A DNA stretch of 64,000 nt, from the NCBI RefSeq assembly GCF_001010285.1, contig NZ_CP011104.1:310001-374000 (forward strand), in the 5' to 3' direction. The stretch is from Photorhabdus thracensis. GTDB taxonomy: Bacteria; Pseudomonadota; Gammaproteobacteria; Enterobacterales; Enterobacteriaceae. Positions 56,083-64,000 of the stretch are shown in pieces. The position numbers and the translations under genes are program-made. Under the pieces are notes generated by a model. It was not told the DNA's origin and made no database searches. It saw only the letters and a program-made list of their open reading frames with translations. Numbering within the stretch: position 1 is the stretch's first letter; each line of letters starts with the position of its first letter.

Positions 56083-58758
56083 TCATGCCTTTATATGATC
56101 AATCCGGCTGTAACGTTGACCATCCGGGCTGACAGAACGGATCAACACATTTCCTTTTACCTTCGGACGTTTGTGATTGTCATAAATCTTCCAGCTATTA
56201 CCGCCATCAGTTGAGTACTGAATAACCAACCCTGGCAAAGCAATATTGGCCTTCAAAACACCGCGTTTTACCTTAGCTCCAGGTACCGGTAAACGGTAAG
56301 CAATTCCTGCCCTATCCAGTTTAACAAGCTCACGTTGCCCTATCAGGTTAGCAAACCGTGTCCAGTCACGATTCAGTGTATCTATATCAACTTTATGCGT
56401 TTCTCCTCGCTTATATTCCTGGCCTGGAACATAATCCTGTTCCCAACCAGCCCGGTGCCATGCCCGTTCTGCCAGCGGTAATAAGCGAGGAAAAATCATA
56501 TATTCCATCTGCTCATCAGTACGAACCGTTTCACTCCATGCTTGCCCTGACAGCCCATAAGCGCCCGGCCACGGTTTGTCACTTTTCGCACGGAATGCAT
56601 TACCGTCACGGTCAACGGACGTTTCAGCATTTTGCGGCATATTATTTGGTGCAAAACTAAAGATCTTAGCTTCATCATTAAAACGGGTTGCCCAATAATA
56701 TCCACGTTCCTGCGGATGAACTTCATATGGCATATCCAGATAAACATAATCCGGGTTGGATATCACCACTTCATAGCCCTTGTTCGCCCAATCATTGACT
56801 GAATCAAAGCCACCCCAGTAGAGAGTATCCCAGAAATTCACACCAACACGTTTGGTCGCAAAATCTTTAGCACTGTCAGCATGTTTCAGTCCATCCTGCC
56901 ACGCCTGCATCTTCTCAATACCATTAGCATTCACAATTTTGCTCACTTCAATTGCGAAGTAGCTGGCAAGATGCTCAATATCTTTCACCACGCCCTGCTC
57001 TACCAACTTCTGGCAAGCCTGAGATTTAGCCCACGGCTTATCTTCTATGCTCTTATCAATGATGCCTTTACCCGGTACGATAGGGCCATTCTTATCCTGA
57101 AACCCTTCTCCCAAACGAATATTCTTCGCTTCATCACCACCAAAATGCCAGGTCTCCAATGGCAAACCAGCCTCTTTATGCATAGCGGCAATTTCACCAA
57201 TGACTTTCTCAACAAATCGTTTTGAAGAATCCATACATGGGTTCAAATAGCTGTGACGATCATAGAACTGAACAGAGGTTGCCCTAGTGGTATCCGTTGG
57301 GTCCAGCAAGCGGTATTCATTCGCCCCTCTCACATCATCCCGAGCAATTAACTTCTTGTAGCGGGCCTCCATAGAAACAACCGCAGCCCGAGCATGAGCC
57401 GGCATGTCAATTTCGGGAATAACGTCAATATAACGGGCTTTAGCATATTTCAGAATGTCGATGTAGTCCTGACGGCTGAAAAATCCACTGCCCATATTGT
57501 TGTTATCAGGACCGGAACCCAGTTGTGGTAACAAGCATGTGGTTTCACTCAAATCATGACAACGCTGGCTACCGACTTCCGTGAGTTCAGGTAATCCAGG
57601 AATTTCCAGACGCCAGCCTTCATCATCGCTTAGGTGGAAATGGAATTTATTCAGTTTGTAACTTGCCATTTGGTCAAGCAAACGCAGGACCGCCTGTTTA
57701 CTGTGGAAATTACGCCCTACATCAAGGAGAGCCCCGCGATACTCAAAGCGTGGCGCATCTTTTACCGTCAGAGTAGCAATCTTTCCACTGCCATCAACAG
57801 GAATCAATGACAGCAGAGACTGAAGACCGTAAAACACCCCAGATTGGTCAAAAGCAACAATTTGAGCACCATTCTGGGTAACATTCAGGCGATAAGCCCC
57901 TTTAACCTGCCACTCACCGGTAAAATCTGATGAGACAATCTGAGTCGCAACCAGATAGCCACTATTCTCTAATTTAATACCTTGATCGGTAAAACGTTTT
58001 CTGACGAGAATAACCGCCTCGTCATTCAAACCGCCAAATTCCAATCTTACACCACCAGATAAATCAGCATTCTCTGAATAAATCTGAATTTCTTTTGGTG
58101 TCGGGATTATTTGCCCGCGCAATTTTTCTGACTCGACTTTTTTAACTTGCAAATTCTTCGCATAACGATTTTCAGGCGTCATCAGAATGTTGTTATCCGC
58201 TGTTGTGCGTTTCCATTGATCACCGGTGAAAGCAGATAAAAATTCGCTCAGATCTTTTGTATCCGTATTCACAAGGACTTTAGGTTTCGCATCACCTGAC
58301 GTTGCATACCAGCGCGGCAAAAAGTCGGTGCTGTAAATCTGCCAGTACTCTCCGGTAATAGGCAGTTTTACCTGCTGATTCGCTTTAATACCGGTGAATT
58401 TCTCCGTTGGTTCCAGTTTATGTAAATCACCCGTGATATGCGTAATTTTAAACTGATCATTATCTACGTTCAGGACCTGGCGGATACTATGGAAATAAAT
58501 CGCCCAGTCAGATGAATCAATGACCTGATTACCATTGGTTAAAGTAATATCTACCCGATTACAAGTAGCCCAGTCCGCCCCCAATACCGCACAGTTAACA
58601 CCATGATCTCCCGCCTGATTATCAACAACCTTATAATTAACTTTTAATTGACTCAGTGAATCAACCAATTGCTGCGCAGTATTATTGGCATAGGCAGAAC
58701 CCATCAAACCAACAGTTGCCGTTAGCGCCGCCAGTGTGCGCAATTTAAATTTCTTCAT
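56083..58758 (-). CDS. chb: Chitobiase (GH20 N,N'-diacetylchitobiase)
   Basis: An 891-residue exported enzyme hydrolysing chitobiose to N-acetylglucosamine, useful on insect cuticle or peritrophic matrix chitin. I start at the ATG complementary to 58756-58758, with AGAGG upstream and a clean signal peptide (KKFKLRTLAALTATVGLMGSAYA, cut near residue 24); an ATG seven codons earlier would spoil it. The order is CHB_HEX carbohydrate-binding domain (about 30-190), GH20 N-terminal domain (about 200-330), the (beta/alpha)8 catalytic barrel (about 340-770) and a C-terminal Ig-like part. The catalytic Asp-Glu pair lies in HFGGDEAKNIR near residue 539-540. No lipobox Cys follows the signal, so it is likely periplasmic or secreted. 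Confidence 0.95.
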   Translation of the reverse strand: MKKFKLRTLAALTATVGLMGSAYANNTAQQLVDSLSQLKVNYKVVDNQAGDHGVNCAVLGADWATCNRVDITLTNGNQVIDSSDWAIYFHSIRQVLNVDNDQFKITHITGDLHKLEPTEKFTGIKANQQVKLPITGEYWQIYSTDFLPRWYATSGDAKPKVLVNTDTKDLSEFLSAFTGDQWKRTTADNNILMTPENRYAKNLQVKKVESEKLRGQIIPTPKEIQIYSENADLSGGVRLEFGGLNDEAVILVRKRFTDQGIKLENSGYLVATQIVSSDFTGEWQVKGAYRLNVTQNGAQIVAFDQSGVFYGLQSLLSLIPVDGSGKIATLTVKDAPRFEYRGALLDVGRNFHSKQAVLRLLDQMASYKLNKFHFHLSDDEGWRLEIPGLPELTEVGSQRCHDLSETTCLLPQLGSGPDNNNMGSGFFSRQDYIDILKYAKARYIDVIPEIDMPAHARAAVVSMEARYKKLIARDDVRGANEYRLLDPTDTTRATSVQFYDRHSYLNPCMDSSKRFVEKVIGEIAAMHKEAGLPLETWHFGGDEAKNIRLGEGFQDKNGPIVPGKGIIDKSIEDKPWAKSQACQKLVEQGVVKDIEHLASYFAIEVSKIVNANGIEKMQAWQDGLKHADSAKDFATKRVGVNFWDTLYWGGFDSVNDWANKGYEVVISNPDYVYLDMPYEVHPQERGYYWATRFNDEAKIFSFAPNNMPQNAETSVDRDGNAFRAKSDKPWPGAYGLSGQAWSETVRTDEQMEYMIFPRLLPLAERAWHRAGWEQDYVPGQEYKRGETHKVDIDTLNRDWTRFANLIGQRELVKLDRAGIAYRLPVPGAKVKRGVLKANIALPGLVIQYSTDGGNSWKIYDNHKRPKVKGNVLIRSVSPDGQRYSRIDHIKA

Positions 58759-59594
58759 TGTTGCCTCTTTCAAACACAAATGTTATGTAAGGTAAGCCAC
58801 TGCTCAGAAATATAAGAACAGCGGCAACAAGCCATTAGAAGACAATAAATGGCATGATGATGTTGAATTTAATCTCTTTCTCATCCCGGAAAAATTCCAA
58901 GCAGGTCCTTGAAAACACACATCCTGCTCATAGATTAGTGCTGATTCTTGTACTATGTGTAACCATAAAATTAATTACTTTTTAATTAAAATAAATCACG
59001 ACCAAAAATGTAAATCTATCCGTAAAATAAAAATTTTAATTGAAAAAGAAAATTTAAATTATCTGATCAACATATATACAGATTATTTTTCATATCACAA
59101 ATTATCAATGGTAAAAAAGGGATTTTTTACAAAACATGACAAAGAACACATTACAAGAAAAATATAATATCAGTTATACATTACATTGATATTAAAATAA
59201 AAAAATAATACAACCATAAAAACTTAACAATATAAAATACACATTGGAAAATAGATTAATTAATATAAATTTTTTTCAACTAAAATAGATGCAAAATTAT
59301 TTATCAATGATAATATTTTGAAGGCTATCCTAGTAATTATAATGATTACCAGCCGTTCTTATGAATGAACTTTGAACACGGACAGTACACAAAACTGGGG
59401 CGTACACGTAATGCGTAATGCGTAATGCGTAATTAACTTGTATAGAAAAAATATTATAAAATATAAAAAATCAAGCCAAAATCCCTATCATAATAGTTCA
59501 TAAACAAATCACCGAGATATTTCTAATAGGCTTTCTACCCCGGTTGGATAATTATTTTTTTAAATACAATCGACAAAACCCACATCAGATTTAT
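58759..59594. other. AT-rich region upstream of chb
   Basis: About 835 very AT-rich bases with no convincing gene; an open frame at 58955-59167 consists almost only of Lys, Ile, Asn and Tyr codons and lacks a ribosome-binding site. A seven-base tandem repeat (GTAATGC three times, then GTAAT) occupies 59408-59433. The chb promoter must lie near 58760-58950. Confidence 0.55.
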
Positions 59595-59705
59595 CTAAAC
59601 ATTAATCATACCGCCATCAACAATAATGTCAGTTCCCAATAAAAATCTCGATTCATCCGAAGCAAGGAAAACAGCCGTATCGGCCACATCAGCCGGGGTT
59701 CCTTT
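59595..59705 (-). pseudogene. 3' fragment of a short-chain dehydrogenase gene
   Basis: The minus strand reads GTPADVADTAVFLASDES, then FLLGTDIIVDGGMINV and a stop (complement of 59595-59597). This is the standard C-terminus of classical SDR oxidoreductases (VAxxxxFLASDESxxxxGxxxxVDGG). Nothing upstream continues the gene, so only the last 36 or so codons survive. Confidence 0.8.
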
Positions 59706-59914
59706 CTAAAACACAGAGGCTTTTATTTACCTGTTCGAGTTAATCGTTTTATTTGTCGGAAAGGGTTGGGAAAACAGAATTTAAAGCATTTTATTTTTTC
59801 ATTTTCGTACTTATAAATTCATTTTCGTCTCGTCAGGTTAAATCAGATTTAGATGTGAGGCTTTGCTCTGTTACTCAGTTTTAAGCATGATAAAATCCTA
59901 AGCCTGTAAAGGGT
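59706..59914. other. Spacer before the toxin relic
   Basis: About 200 bases between the SDR fragment and the broken toxin; no gene seen. The 5' part of the toxin gene or its promoter may lie here. Confidence 0.4.
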
Positions 59915-61013
59915 TTGAGTTATTATATAATCGATATGGATTTTTTTTACACAATGATGTTATACTCAAATTGGAAACTCCATCCGTTAAATACCGATGT
60001 GACAATTTTTGATTTTAAAAATATTAAAGGAAGTTTCACGATGACACATAAAAGATATAGGCCCTCTTGGGAAGGTTATATGGGGGACTTTCTAACAGGT
60101 AATGTTGGAATTAATCAATTTAGGAATCAATATCAGTTCTTTGATACGATTGATCTTGAGAAACAGTTAAATGAGAATACAACATATATTGCACTGCTAT
60201 CCTTAGAAGAAGCGAAAAATGTTTTAGCGGATATTGATTCCCCAAAACCCAAAAGCCCATTTATGAAGAAAGCGTTTTCGGTTGCCGATCCCATATCACC
60301 CTATGCAGGTAATATACGCGATGCTTTTGACTTTACAAATGTAGTAAGAGAATTTAAAAGATTAGGAATTAAAGCCACAGAGTATGTTGGTAAATATGGG
60401 CAAAAATATATTAAAATTTCAGGTCATGCGGGGCTTAGAAAAATCATCACGGCTTCAAGATACAGCGCTTCTAATATGAAGATAATATCTATGGGGATAG
60501 GGCAACAAGGAATAAACAGTGGCATAGTTAAAGGAGTTAAATTCAGTATATTATTTGCCGCAGCTTATCGAACGGTTGAATATATCTTTAAGGATGAATA
60601 AATAACATTTCATAATTTTGCTACACATGGCCTTCTTCAACCCATTGTTATATATAGAATTATGAGTAGTATAAGATGTAGCGCTATTTTGGAATCTTAT
60701 TTATACACTGGCTGATTTCTTAGGCAATATTGCAATAGATCTGGCTAAGGCGGCAGTAGGGGCTTTGGCTTCTTGGGTTGTAGGCGTTGCTCTTTCATTT
60801 TCATTTGTGACAGGTGGTAGTGTAATTGTTGTGGCTGGTGCAATGCTTACTATAGGTGTTGCGACGGTATATGCAATTGATTTTTTAGATAAAAAATTTA
60901 AAATTAGTGAAACTGTGATTAACTTAATCAAAACAGAAATAGAGAGAAAACCAAGAACACCAGAAGCTAATTTCAATCAATTTCTTCATAACTGGGTGAA
61001 CTATGGAAAATAA
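59915..61013 (+). pseudogene. Putative membrane-acting toxin, interrupted by a 106-nt insert
   Basis: The first open part (59915-60601, TTG start, or ATG at 59936) encodes 228 residues ending VEYIFKDE. After an interrupting segment (60599-60704) a second frame reads TLADFLGNIAIDLAKAAVGALASWVVGVALSFSFVTGGSVIVVAGAMLTIGVATVYAIDF and ends at 61013. Removing 106 bases joins both parts in one frame (about 331 codons). The C-terminal half then has two or three hydrophobic, Gly/Ala-rich helices, which with the following membrane immunity gene suggests a bacteriocin- or T6SS-type membrane toxin. I do not recognise a named family for the N-terminal part; residues about 130-190 (DFTNVVREFKRLGIKATEYVGKYGQ) look soluble. 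The end overlaps the immunity gene by 11 bases. Confidence 0.6.
60599..60704. mobile_element. 106-base insert interrupting the toxin gene (MITE-like)
   Basis: The segment begins TAAATAA (60599-60605) and ends TTATTTAT; TAAATAA and TTATTTA (60697-60703) are inverted repeats. Excising it restores reading frame (GAT GAA | ACA CTG GCT GAT). The boundaries are my inference from frame continuity; no target duplication is clear. Confidence 0.4.
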
Positions 61014-61404
61014 GAAAAATATCATACCAATAATCTGTGCTCTTGCTATTTTTATTTTATCGTCATGCACTTTCTTTTTGACAGGAGAGAATTTGATTTC
61101 TTTAATTAAAATGGATGAGAAAATAACATTCTCAGGTCCTGTTTTTATAATATTTTTTTCTTTTCCTTTTATTTCGTATCTTATGACTCTATCTATTCGT
61201 GTTAATATAACTGGCCGTTACCCTAAGCATCATGATACCTATGTTAAATACTCAGCCATAATAGCTTTTTCTTCATTTATTTTAAGTTTTCCTCTATCTT
61301 TTTATGTGGATTATAAATTAAAAAGTGAGAATTATTTGGTATGTGAACGAATATCCTGGATGTCACCTAATACCTATGTAAAAGACATTAAATTATGTGA
61401 TTAA
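61003..61404 (+). CDS. DUF1240-like membrane immunity protein
   Basis: A 133-residue integral membrane protein with hydrophobic segments at about 7-30, 43-64 and 84-107. It has a charged loop (RVNITGRYPKHHDTY) and the ending YLVCERISWMSPNTYVKDIKLC, which matches the pattern I associate with DUF1240 proteins of enteric bacteria. It overlaps the end of the putative membrane toxin by 11 bases and is preceded by GGGTGAAC, so the two genes are coupled. An inner-membrane antidote to a pore-forming toxin is the natural inference. Family name moderately certain, function inferred. Confidence 0.6.
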   Translation: MENKKNIIPIICALAIFILSSCTFFLTGENLISLIKMDEKITFSGPVFIIFFSFPFISYLMTLSIRVNITGRYPKHHDTYVKYSAIIAFSSFILSFPLSFYVDYKLKSENYLVCERISWMSPNTYVKDIKLCD

Positions 61405-61440
61405 TATTATTGTGTTTAATTTCTTCATAACTGGAGGGGT

Positions 61441-61458
61441 TATGATAAATAAAAAAAA
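61441..61458 (+). pseudogene. Start of a second immunity gene, truncated by IS30
   Basis: The bases before and at 61441 (TTTCTTCATAACTGG, then ATG ATA AAT AAA AAA AAG) copy the leader and start of the immunity gene at 60981-61020 (TTTCTTCATAACTGG, then ATG GAA AAT AAG AAA AAT). Six codons later the sequence turns into the left end of the IS30 element. It looks like a tandem immunity paralogue cut off by the insertion. Confidence 0.55.
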
Positions 61459-62340
61459 GAGGCGGATTCGACTAATAAGTACAATTTTTCAGAAGGGCGG
61501 TCAGTTGCTATAGTAGGCATCTTTCCCGCCACAGGAGAATGCACTATGGCCTATACACAACTGACCGAAACAGAAAGATACCCGATTTCCAGTTTAAAAG
61601 AAGCCGGTTTTTCACAGCTTTTCATTGCTGAGTCACTTAAGCGAAGCCCGTCGACCATCAGCAGAGAATTGAAGAGAAATCAAGAAGTCCAGATATACTG
61701 CCCTGAACAGGCTCATTTGAAGGTATTGGCTCGTCGTCATTTTGCAAAGAAAGCCGTGAAAATAACGCCGGAAGTAAAAAAATGGATAAAACGATTAATT
61801 TGGAAAGACTTAAGTCCTGAACAGGTGGCTGATTATCTGAAGCAACATAAAGGGATATCGTTGTATCATGAGACGATTTATAGGTTGATTTATCAAGATA
61901 AAATAGAGGGAGGTGATTTATGGCAACATCTGCGAATAGCCAGAAAACCCTATCGCAAACGCTATGGTCGCTATGAAAGAAGAGGCAAAATTAAAAATCG
62001 GGTCAGTATTGATGAGCGCCCGGAAATCGTTGATAAAAAAGAATGTATTGGCGACTGGGAAGGGGATACGATAATTGGGAAAGATAAAAAAAGTGCATTA
62101 TTAACATTGGTTGACCGCAAAACGCTGTATACAATTATTGTTAAAGTTGATAGTAAACGGGCATCAGAAGTCGCGAAAGCGGCAGTGAAAGTATTATACC
62201 CGTTAAAACAGAGGGTTAAGACTATCACATTCGATAACGGTTTGGAGTTTGCAGATCATGAAATCATCAGTGAAACATTAGAAACCCAAATTTACTTTGC
62301 CCACCCTTATTCGCCCTGGGAAAGAGGGATCAATGCAGGG
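61453..62340 (+). mobile_element. IS30-family element, 3' truncated
   Basis: The left end (AGAGGCGGATTCGAC near 61459) resembles the ends of the decayed elements at 13508 and 21101. The right end is missing: the transposase reading frame changes to unrelated sequence after about 62336. Confidence 0.7.
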
Positions 62341-62373
62341 CTAACTCATGATCATTTTTTATCCATAAGATGA
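61546..62373 (+). pseudogene. IS30-family transposase, C-terminally truncated
   Basis: 275 codons. The N-terminal helix-turn-helix (QLFIAESLKRSPSTISRELKRN) and most of the DDE catalytic core are intact: Asp in GDWEGDTIIG, Asp in TFDNGLEFADH, and Glu in PWERG. After WERG the family continues NENTNGLIRQYFPK; here it turns into an unrelated 14-residue tail, so about 50 residues and the right IS end are lost. It is probably unable to transpose itself. Start ATG at 61546 follows AGGAGA. Confidence 0.88.
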
Positions 62374-62517
62374 CGAATTAACCGTACGAAATAAGCCACG
62401 CTTTATTCTTGTTGCAATCTTATCTGTTTGCCGTTATTTATCCACAACTTCCCGTAATAATGGCCTTATTTATGACTCAGAAAGCCCTGTTTGACTACCT
62501 CGAAGCCTTACCTGACC
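62374..62517 (+). other. Debris between IS30 and ISAs1 elements
   Basis: A short open stretch from the ATG at 62473 reads MTQKALFDYLEALPDP and then meets the left inverted repeat of the ISAs1 element. The peptide looks like the start of another ISAs1-type transposase, cut at LPDP by the insertion; no continuation was found on the other side. Confidence 0.35.
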
Positions 62518-63748
62518 CAGGGCACGAGCATACTTTGACTGCTATTCATCCAAAGAAAACTCTTGCCCGATAATCATCGCACCAACCCGCTTTTTTAAGC
62601 TTGTTCCTTTGGCTCGGTGCCCCGCAATCGCATTGTTTGACCAGATTCAGGACGATACGACGGAATAAGGCCAGATTCTCAACTGCACCCTCCAGAACAA
62701 TTCGTGAATCATCTTCTTTAAAGACCACATCAAGAATATAGTGCTGGGTATTTTCAATCCGCCAATGCTGGCGAATATAATATCCCAGTGATTTATGCTT
62801 GGGCGAAAGGGAACTCACATAATAAGACGTGTCCACCGTTCCTTTGCCATTTTGTGTCCGGTGACGTTCTACGGCGATAATGCTACGAATGGTCGGCCAT
62901 TTCTCGATTAATTCTGCCGTAAATTGGGGCTTTAACTGAAACACATAACGCTCTTCACGCCGGCCATGGGCTTCTTGCTTAACTTCCGTGATAATTTTTT
63001 CTTTACCGGCATCAAACACCGCCTGAAATTGCGATTGGACGGCTTCCCACAGATGGGGTTGATTTTTTTTCACCTGAACCACGACATGGGCTTTCTTTTC
63101 GCTGATTTTTTCCAGCGTTTGGCGCTGACAATGCAAAGCATCCAGCGTGACGATGCTGCCTTTCAGGTCAAGGATATCCAACATCTGCCGCACGATACTG
63201 ATTTCCCCGTTTTTCGTGGCAGTGGCTTTCTGGCTCAGGACTAATCCTTATTCCGTATCATATGCCGTGACCAGTTGGACGGCGTTTTGCTTTTCATTAC
63301 GGTAGGCGCGTCGCAGAACTTTTCCATCGAAGGCAATGACCGGTTTCCCTGCCTGTTCACGTTGTTCATTGATCCAGTTGAGCAAAGCCTCCAACAGCGA
63401 ATCAAGTTCAATAGCGCGCACAATTCTGGCAACCGTGTGTCGGCGTGGTATTCCACTGAGAAAGGGGCGATATTTTTTCAGCCACATAATTTTGGCCCGA
63501 CCATAAGTTTCAATATCTTGCCAACCTTCAGCGCCAGCGAGAATGGCGCTGATGACAAGAAAAATAACATCAATCAGCTCGTATTGACGATTAATGTCAG
63601 AACGAGTTTCTTTCACAACGGTTAAATGTTCAATCAGGGTCTGGTTCGGATTCATGGGCGAGTATTAAAAAGAAAAATAAGGAGAATGAGATCATATAAT
63701 TACGGTTCATTCAAGGGGGGGGGGGTAAAAAAGTATGCTCGCGCCCTG
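62518..63748 (-). mobile_element. ISAs1-family insertion sequence (1,231 bp)
   Basis: Terminal inverted repeats are CAGGGCACGAGCATACTT (62518-62535) and AAGTATGCTCGCGCCCTG (63731-63748), 17 of 18 matching. They flank one transposase gene on the minus strand. No clear target duplication is visible. A run of 11 G (63715-63725) lies between the transposase start and the right repeat. Confidence 0.88.
62546..63655 (-). pseudogene. ISAs1-family transposase with internal stop codon
   Basis: The frame runs from MNPNQTLIEHL at 63655 to the end GWCDDYRARVFFG at 62546 (369 codons without stop). One in-frame TAA (complement of 63245-63247, after LVTAYDTE) splits it. The DDE-type domain is otherwise well kept: IAFDGKVLRRA upstream, then ILDLKGSIVTLDALHCQRQT, VVVQVKKNQPHLW and the terminal HWRIENTQHYILDVVFKEDDSR, with the conserved Glu. 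The second part could restart at the GTG at 63193 but would lack the first catalytic Asp. Likely inactive unless the stop is a sequencing error. Confidence 0.9.
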
Positions 63749-64000
63749 AGATAGTGACCGCTTCCTTTTGCATGCTAATTATATTTTTTCTCATATTCAT
63801 AATCCCCTACAAAATAAAGAATAGTTTTTCAATTGGTAATTTTTCTTAATTAATATCAACTTATTATTATCATATCCTATTTTTTTCGTCTCTATAAAAT
63901 ATCCAGCCTGTAATTTTTTATTTCATGACCTCAAGAATCAGTATAGTGATATTTCACAGAATACATTGTTTATTATTTTTCTAAAATGGATAAATGTGTA
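63749..64000. other. AT-rich right edge
   Basis: About 250 bases beyond the ISAs1 element with no recognisable gene or site. Confidence 0.5.

Noticed and set aside
58955-59167. A 70-residue hypothetical protein upstream of chb
   Set aside because: Extreme Lys/Ile/Asn/Tyr composition matches random AT-rich DNA, with no ribosome-binding site.
59405-59435. GTAATGC tandem repeat as a possible CRISPR-like or iteron array
   Set aside because: Only about three and a half copies of a 7-base unit without spacers; simple slippage repeat, no replication gene nearby.
63715-63725. Run of 11 G as a phase-variation tract
   Set aside because: It lies in the non-coding edge of an IS element, outside any gene; possibly a sequencing length error.

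Overview
The window looks like an accessory-rich stretch of an insect-pathogenic Morganellaceae genome, most likely Photorhabdus and possibly Xenorhabdus. The grounds are a modular NRPS with dual condensation/epimerisation domains, a complete MARTX locus (rtxHCA divergent from rtxBDE), VgrG/PAAR effector islands, many toxin-antitoxin and IS remnants, and an enterobacterial core block ybfE-fldA-fur followed by a chitobiase gene. The genus is an inference from gene content; no rRNA or tRNA gene was seen.

Layout. 1-10744 (minus): the first 3,581 codons of a giant NRPS, read as A-T-C/E-A-T-C/E-A-T-C-A, running off the left edge. 11824-12741 (plus): a TacA/TacT-like RHH-GNAT toxin-antitoxin pair with a visible promoter and operator. 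13508-20955 and 21101-28539: two tandem copies of a roughly 7.45-kb type VI secretion cargo module. On the minus strand each carries vgrG, a VRR-NUC nuclease effector, two DUF3396-type immunity genes and a PAAR gene, followed by a decayed IS30 element. The left vgrG is frameshifted. 28471-28952 (minus): a Phd antitoxin with a Doc toxin that seems to have lost its Fic active site.

29162-52921: the MARTX locus. rtxH and rtxC (minus) are followed by a frameshifted, N-terminally truncated toxin relic. The relic carries a C58-like effector segment joined to its own cysteine protease domain and RTX tail. The intact 4,067-residue rtxA comes next. The type I exporter genes rtxB, rtxD and rtxE run the opposite way. 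The toxin would be acylated by RtxC, exported by RtxBDE with an outer-membrane TolC encoded elsewhere, and processed in the host cell by its own CPD.

53108-58758: a GlxA/AraC-type regulator, then ybfE, fldA, fur (plus) and convergent chb (minus) with a shared bidirectional terminator. 59595-63748: a decayed zone with an SDR gene fragment, a putative membrane toxin broken by a 106-nt insert, its DUF1240-like immunity gene, the start of a second immunity gene cut off by an IS30 element, and a complete ISAs1-family element whose transposase has an internal stop.

The main themes are repeated-cassette evolution (NRPS A domains, T6SS cargo, MARTX C-terminal cassettes) and pseudogene formation by small indels, internal stops and IS insertion.
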